35,414 bases of DNA from Anaerolineae bacterium (lineage in GTDB: Bacteria > Chloroflexota > Anaerolineae > Anaerolineales > UBA4823): positions 1-35,414 of the forward strand of contig QEXX01000010.1 of assembly GCA_003130835.1 (NCBI GenBank), given 5' to 3'. This document shows positions 33,803 to 35,414 of this stretch, in pieces; within the stretch, counting starts at the first letter, position 1, and each line of letters opens with the position of its first letter. Made by a program: the position numbers and the translations under genes. The notes below the pieces were generated by a model. The model was not told where the DNA came from, did no database searches, and was given only the letters and a program-made list of their open reading frames with translations.

Positions 33803-34522
33803 ATGACCGGCACATTCATTAATATTCTCACCGTGCTTTTGGGAGGAAGCATCGGTATTTTCTTTGGGGCGAGGTTGCCCGAACGCATTCGCCAAACGGT
33901 GCTAGCCGGTTTGGGGTTATTTACAGCCGTGATTGGGATTCAGATGTTTTTGAAGACCGAGAATGCCATGATTGTCCTAGGCGGATTACTGATCGGCGGC
34001 TTGTTAGGTGAATGGTGGAAAATCGAAGACGGCTTGCACTCTCTCGGTGCCTGGCTTGAAAAGCGTTTCGCTAACCAAACCCCCGAAGGAGAAGGTGGGA
34101 ATCGCTTTATTCGTGGTTTTATGGCGGCTTCGCTGTTGTTTTGTATTGGTCCCATGGCGATTCTGGGTTCCATCCAAGACGGCTTGAGCGGTGATTATCA
34201 ACTCTTAGCAATCAAGTCGATCTTGGACGGTTTTGCTGCTTTAGCCTTTGCCTCAACGCTCGGCCTTGGCGTCTTATTTTCCACCCTTGTCATCTTGGTC
34301 TATCAGGGAGGCATTAGCTTGTTGGCTGCCCAGCTTCACGCCATCATTACCGAAGCGATGATGAATGAAATGACGGCTGTTGGGGGAATTTTGATCTTGG
34401 GTTTAGCCCTTAGTTCTTTACTGGAACTCAAGCAAATTCGGGTTGGCAATTTCCTACCGGCCTTAGCCATTACCCCACTGATTGTTGCGATTCTGACCGC
34501 CCTCGGAGTTACCATCAACTAA
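33803..34522 (+). CDS. DUF554 membrane protein
   Basis: This 239-residue integral membrane protein is of the DUF554 family, with about six or seven hydrophobic segments: GTFINILTVLLGGSIGIFFG at the start, then TAVIGIQMF, IVLGGLLIGGLLGEWW, FMAASLLFCIGPMAILGSIQ and the closing region. The GPMAILGSIQDG block is diagnostic for the family. No activity is established; relatives are suspected transporters. AAAAAGGAG before the ATG is a good ribosome-binding site. The next gene converges with it across a perfect hairpin. Confidence 0.9.
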   Translation: MTGTFINILTVLLGGSIGIFFGARLPERIRQTVLAGLGLFTAVIGIQMFLKTENAMIVLGGLLIGGLLGEWWKIEDGLHSLGAWLEKRFANQTPEGEGGNRFIRGFMAASLLFCIGPMAILGSIQDGLSGDYQLLAIKSILDGFAALAFASTLGLGVLFSTLVILVYQGGISLLAAQLHAIITEAMMNEMTAVGGILILGLALSSLLELKQIRVGNFLPALAITPLIVAILTALGVTIN

Positions 34523-34529
34523 ACATAGC

Positions 34530-34568
34530 GCGACAATCCTGTCGTCTCCACTCCGACAGGATTGTCGC
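34530..34568. terminator. 15-bp perfect hairpin between convergent genes
   Basis: GCGACAATCCTGTCG (34530-34544) and CGACAGGATTGTCGC (34554-34568) are perfect arms around a 9-base loop, between DUF554 and the DsbA-like gene. It has no strong T-run on either side, so it may be a bidirectional or Rho-assisted terminator, or a repeat element. Confidence 0.6.
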
Positions 34569-34589
34569 TAACAGTCTTAAATCAAGATG

Positions 34590-35339
34590 TTATTGCCCAC
34601 CAGCAGCGGCTAAGGCAGCTTCAATCTCTTGTTGGAATACACTATACGGTTGAGCGCCCTCGATTAATTTTCCATTGATCAGAAAAGAAGGCGTGCCACC
34701 CACGTTATTTTGTCTACCCAATGCAATGCCCTCATTCAACTTGTCTTGATACCGCTTTTCCTTAACACATTGATTGAATTGATCCATGTTCAACCCAAGA
34801 GTCTGGGCAAAGGCTTCAAGACGCTTAGGGGTATAATCTCCTACGTTTTCTCCAGTATGGTTAGCAAACAGGATATCATGATATTCCCAGAATTTACCCT
34901 GCTCACCAGCGCAAAAGGATGCCATCGCAGCATCGGTTGATTCCTGTCCAATAGGGTAGCCTCCAGGACCGTACGGGATGTATTCAAAATAAACCTTGCC
35001 GGTGGCAACATAATTGTCCACAATCAACGGCTCGGTTTGATCTGAGAAGCGCTTACAATAGGGACACTGATAATCCGAAAACTCAAGGATTCTCACCGGT
35101 GCATTGGGATCGCCCATGGCGTTAAAGTTGGCATTTGGGCGTGGCTTTGGGGTGATTTTCACAATCTCCCCAGCCGGGGCAAGCGATTGTTGAAGCGTAG
35201 GGTAAATCAATAATGCAACAATAATCAACACCGCCCCAATGACAATGAGAAGGGTGGTGATTCGTTGTCGTTGCTGCCGACGCAAGCGTTCTTCGCGCAG
35301 TTGCTGTCGTTTTGATTTCTCTTCAACTTTTCTAGCCAT
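34590..35339 (-). CDS. Membrane-anchored DsbA/BdbD-like thiol oxidoreductase
   Basis: This 249-residue protein has a positively charged N-terminus, a single membrane helix (about 28-46), a short linker, and a thioredoxin-fold domain exposed outside the membrane. The redox site is Cys92-Pro-Tyr-Cys95 in DYQCPYCKRF. The helical insertion runs from about 120 to 190 with one extra cysteine (FCAGEQGKFWEYHD), and the cis-proline motif VGGTPSFLING follows. It probably forms disulfides in exported proteins, with an unknown partner (DsbB- or VKOR-like) for reoxidation. The ATG at 35339 was chosen because GAGGAG precedes it; an ATG at 35354 is the alternative. Confidence 0.92.
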   Translation of the reverse strand: MARKVEEKSKRQQLREERLRRQQRQRITTLLIVIGAVLIIVALLIYPTLQQSLAPAGEIVKITPKPRPNANFNAMGDPNAPVRILEFSDYQCPYCKRFSDQTEPLIVDNYVATGKVYFEYIPYGPGGYPIGQESTDAAMASFCAGEQGKFWEYHDILFANHTGENVGDYTPKRLEAFAQTLGLNMDQFNQCVKEKRYQDKLNEGIALGRQNNVGGTPSFLINGKLIEGAQPYSVFQQEIEAALAAAGGQ

Positions 35340-35414
35340 TGCTTCTCCTCTCAAATTGTGAATACGACGGTGTATTTTCCCATAAGCATAAGCTTTTGTC
35401 TAGGCTTAAGGAAA

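Noticed and set aside
1-35414. CRISPR array, prophage, insertion sequence or tRNA
   Set aside because: No regularly spaced repeats, transposase, integrase or tRNA cloverleaf was seen on reading the gaps between genes.

Overview
The window reads as chromosomal DNA of a bacterium from the phylum Chloroflexota, probably class Anaerolineae. This is inferred from gene content: a GH57/DUF3536 glycosidase beside GlgA, a large GH13 protein, a LipM-type lipoate enzyme, a Chloroflexota-looking short protein next to an MFS carrier, and REP-like CCCTCACCCC inverted repeats. Coding density is high. I see no rRNA, tRNA, CRISPR array, transposase or phage gene, so this looks like a housekeeping and central-carbon region rather than a mobile island.

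Layout. (1) 1-6.5 kb: the tail of an upstream gene, a membrane protein with an SPFH/Band-7-like region, LipM, a DUF4230 membrane protein, DUF503 plus an SDR with an altered active site, a PlsC-like acyltransferase, and a C_GCAxxG_C_C protein followed by YjbQ. (2) 6.5-14.9 kb, all on the minus strand, in transcription order: a HutC-type GntR regulator, transaldolase, transketolase, an APC permease, a choline/aminoglycoside-kinase-like phosphotransferase and a HisC-like aminotransferase. (3) 15.0-18.3 kb: a tightly coupled 2-oxoacid dehydrogenase operon (E1 alpha, E1 beta, E2) without E3. (4) 18.3-21.8 kb: a hypothetical protein, an MFS transporter, a HAD phosphatase and a CDF metal exporter. 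(5) 21.8-31.1 kb: a glycogen/alpha-glucan cluster with a 1146-residue GH13 protein, a GH57 protein on the opposite strand, then glgA-glgC-malQ in overlapping order. (6) 31.1-35.4 kb: a three-gene minus-strand unit (zinc ribbon, membrane protein, Vps62-like protein with membrane tail), a DUF554 membrane protein and a membrane-anchored DsbA-like thiol oxidoreductase.

How the genes fit together. GlgC and GlgA make the glycogen chain, while GH57, GH13 and MalQ branch, trim or recycle glucans. LipM could supply the lipoyl group on Lys43 of the E2 protein. Transaldolase and transketolase form the non-oxidative pentose-phosphate module. They share a strand and probably a regulator with the permease, kinase and aminotransferase set, which has the shape of an uptake, phosphorylation and transamination route for a beta-amino alcohol. 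That set is the best candidate here for an undescribed pathway. It is inference and the substrate is unknown.

Regulatory sequence is unusually readable. The gntR promoter is near-consensus (TTGACA, 17 bp, TAAAAT) and carries a HutC-type operator directly downstream of its -10. Four genes have a -10 box placed so that transcription would begin at or within a base or two of the ATG, suggesting leaderless mRNAs.
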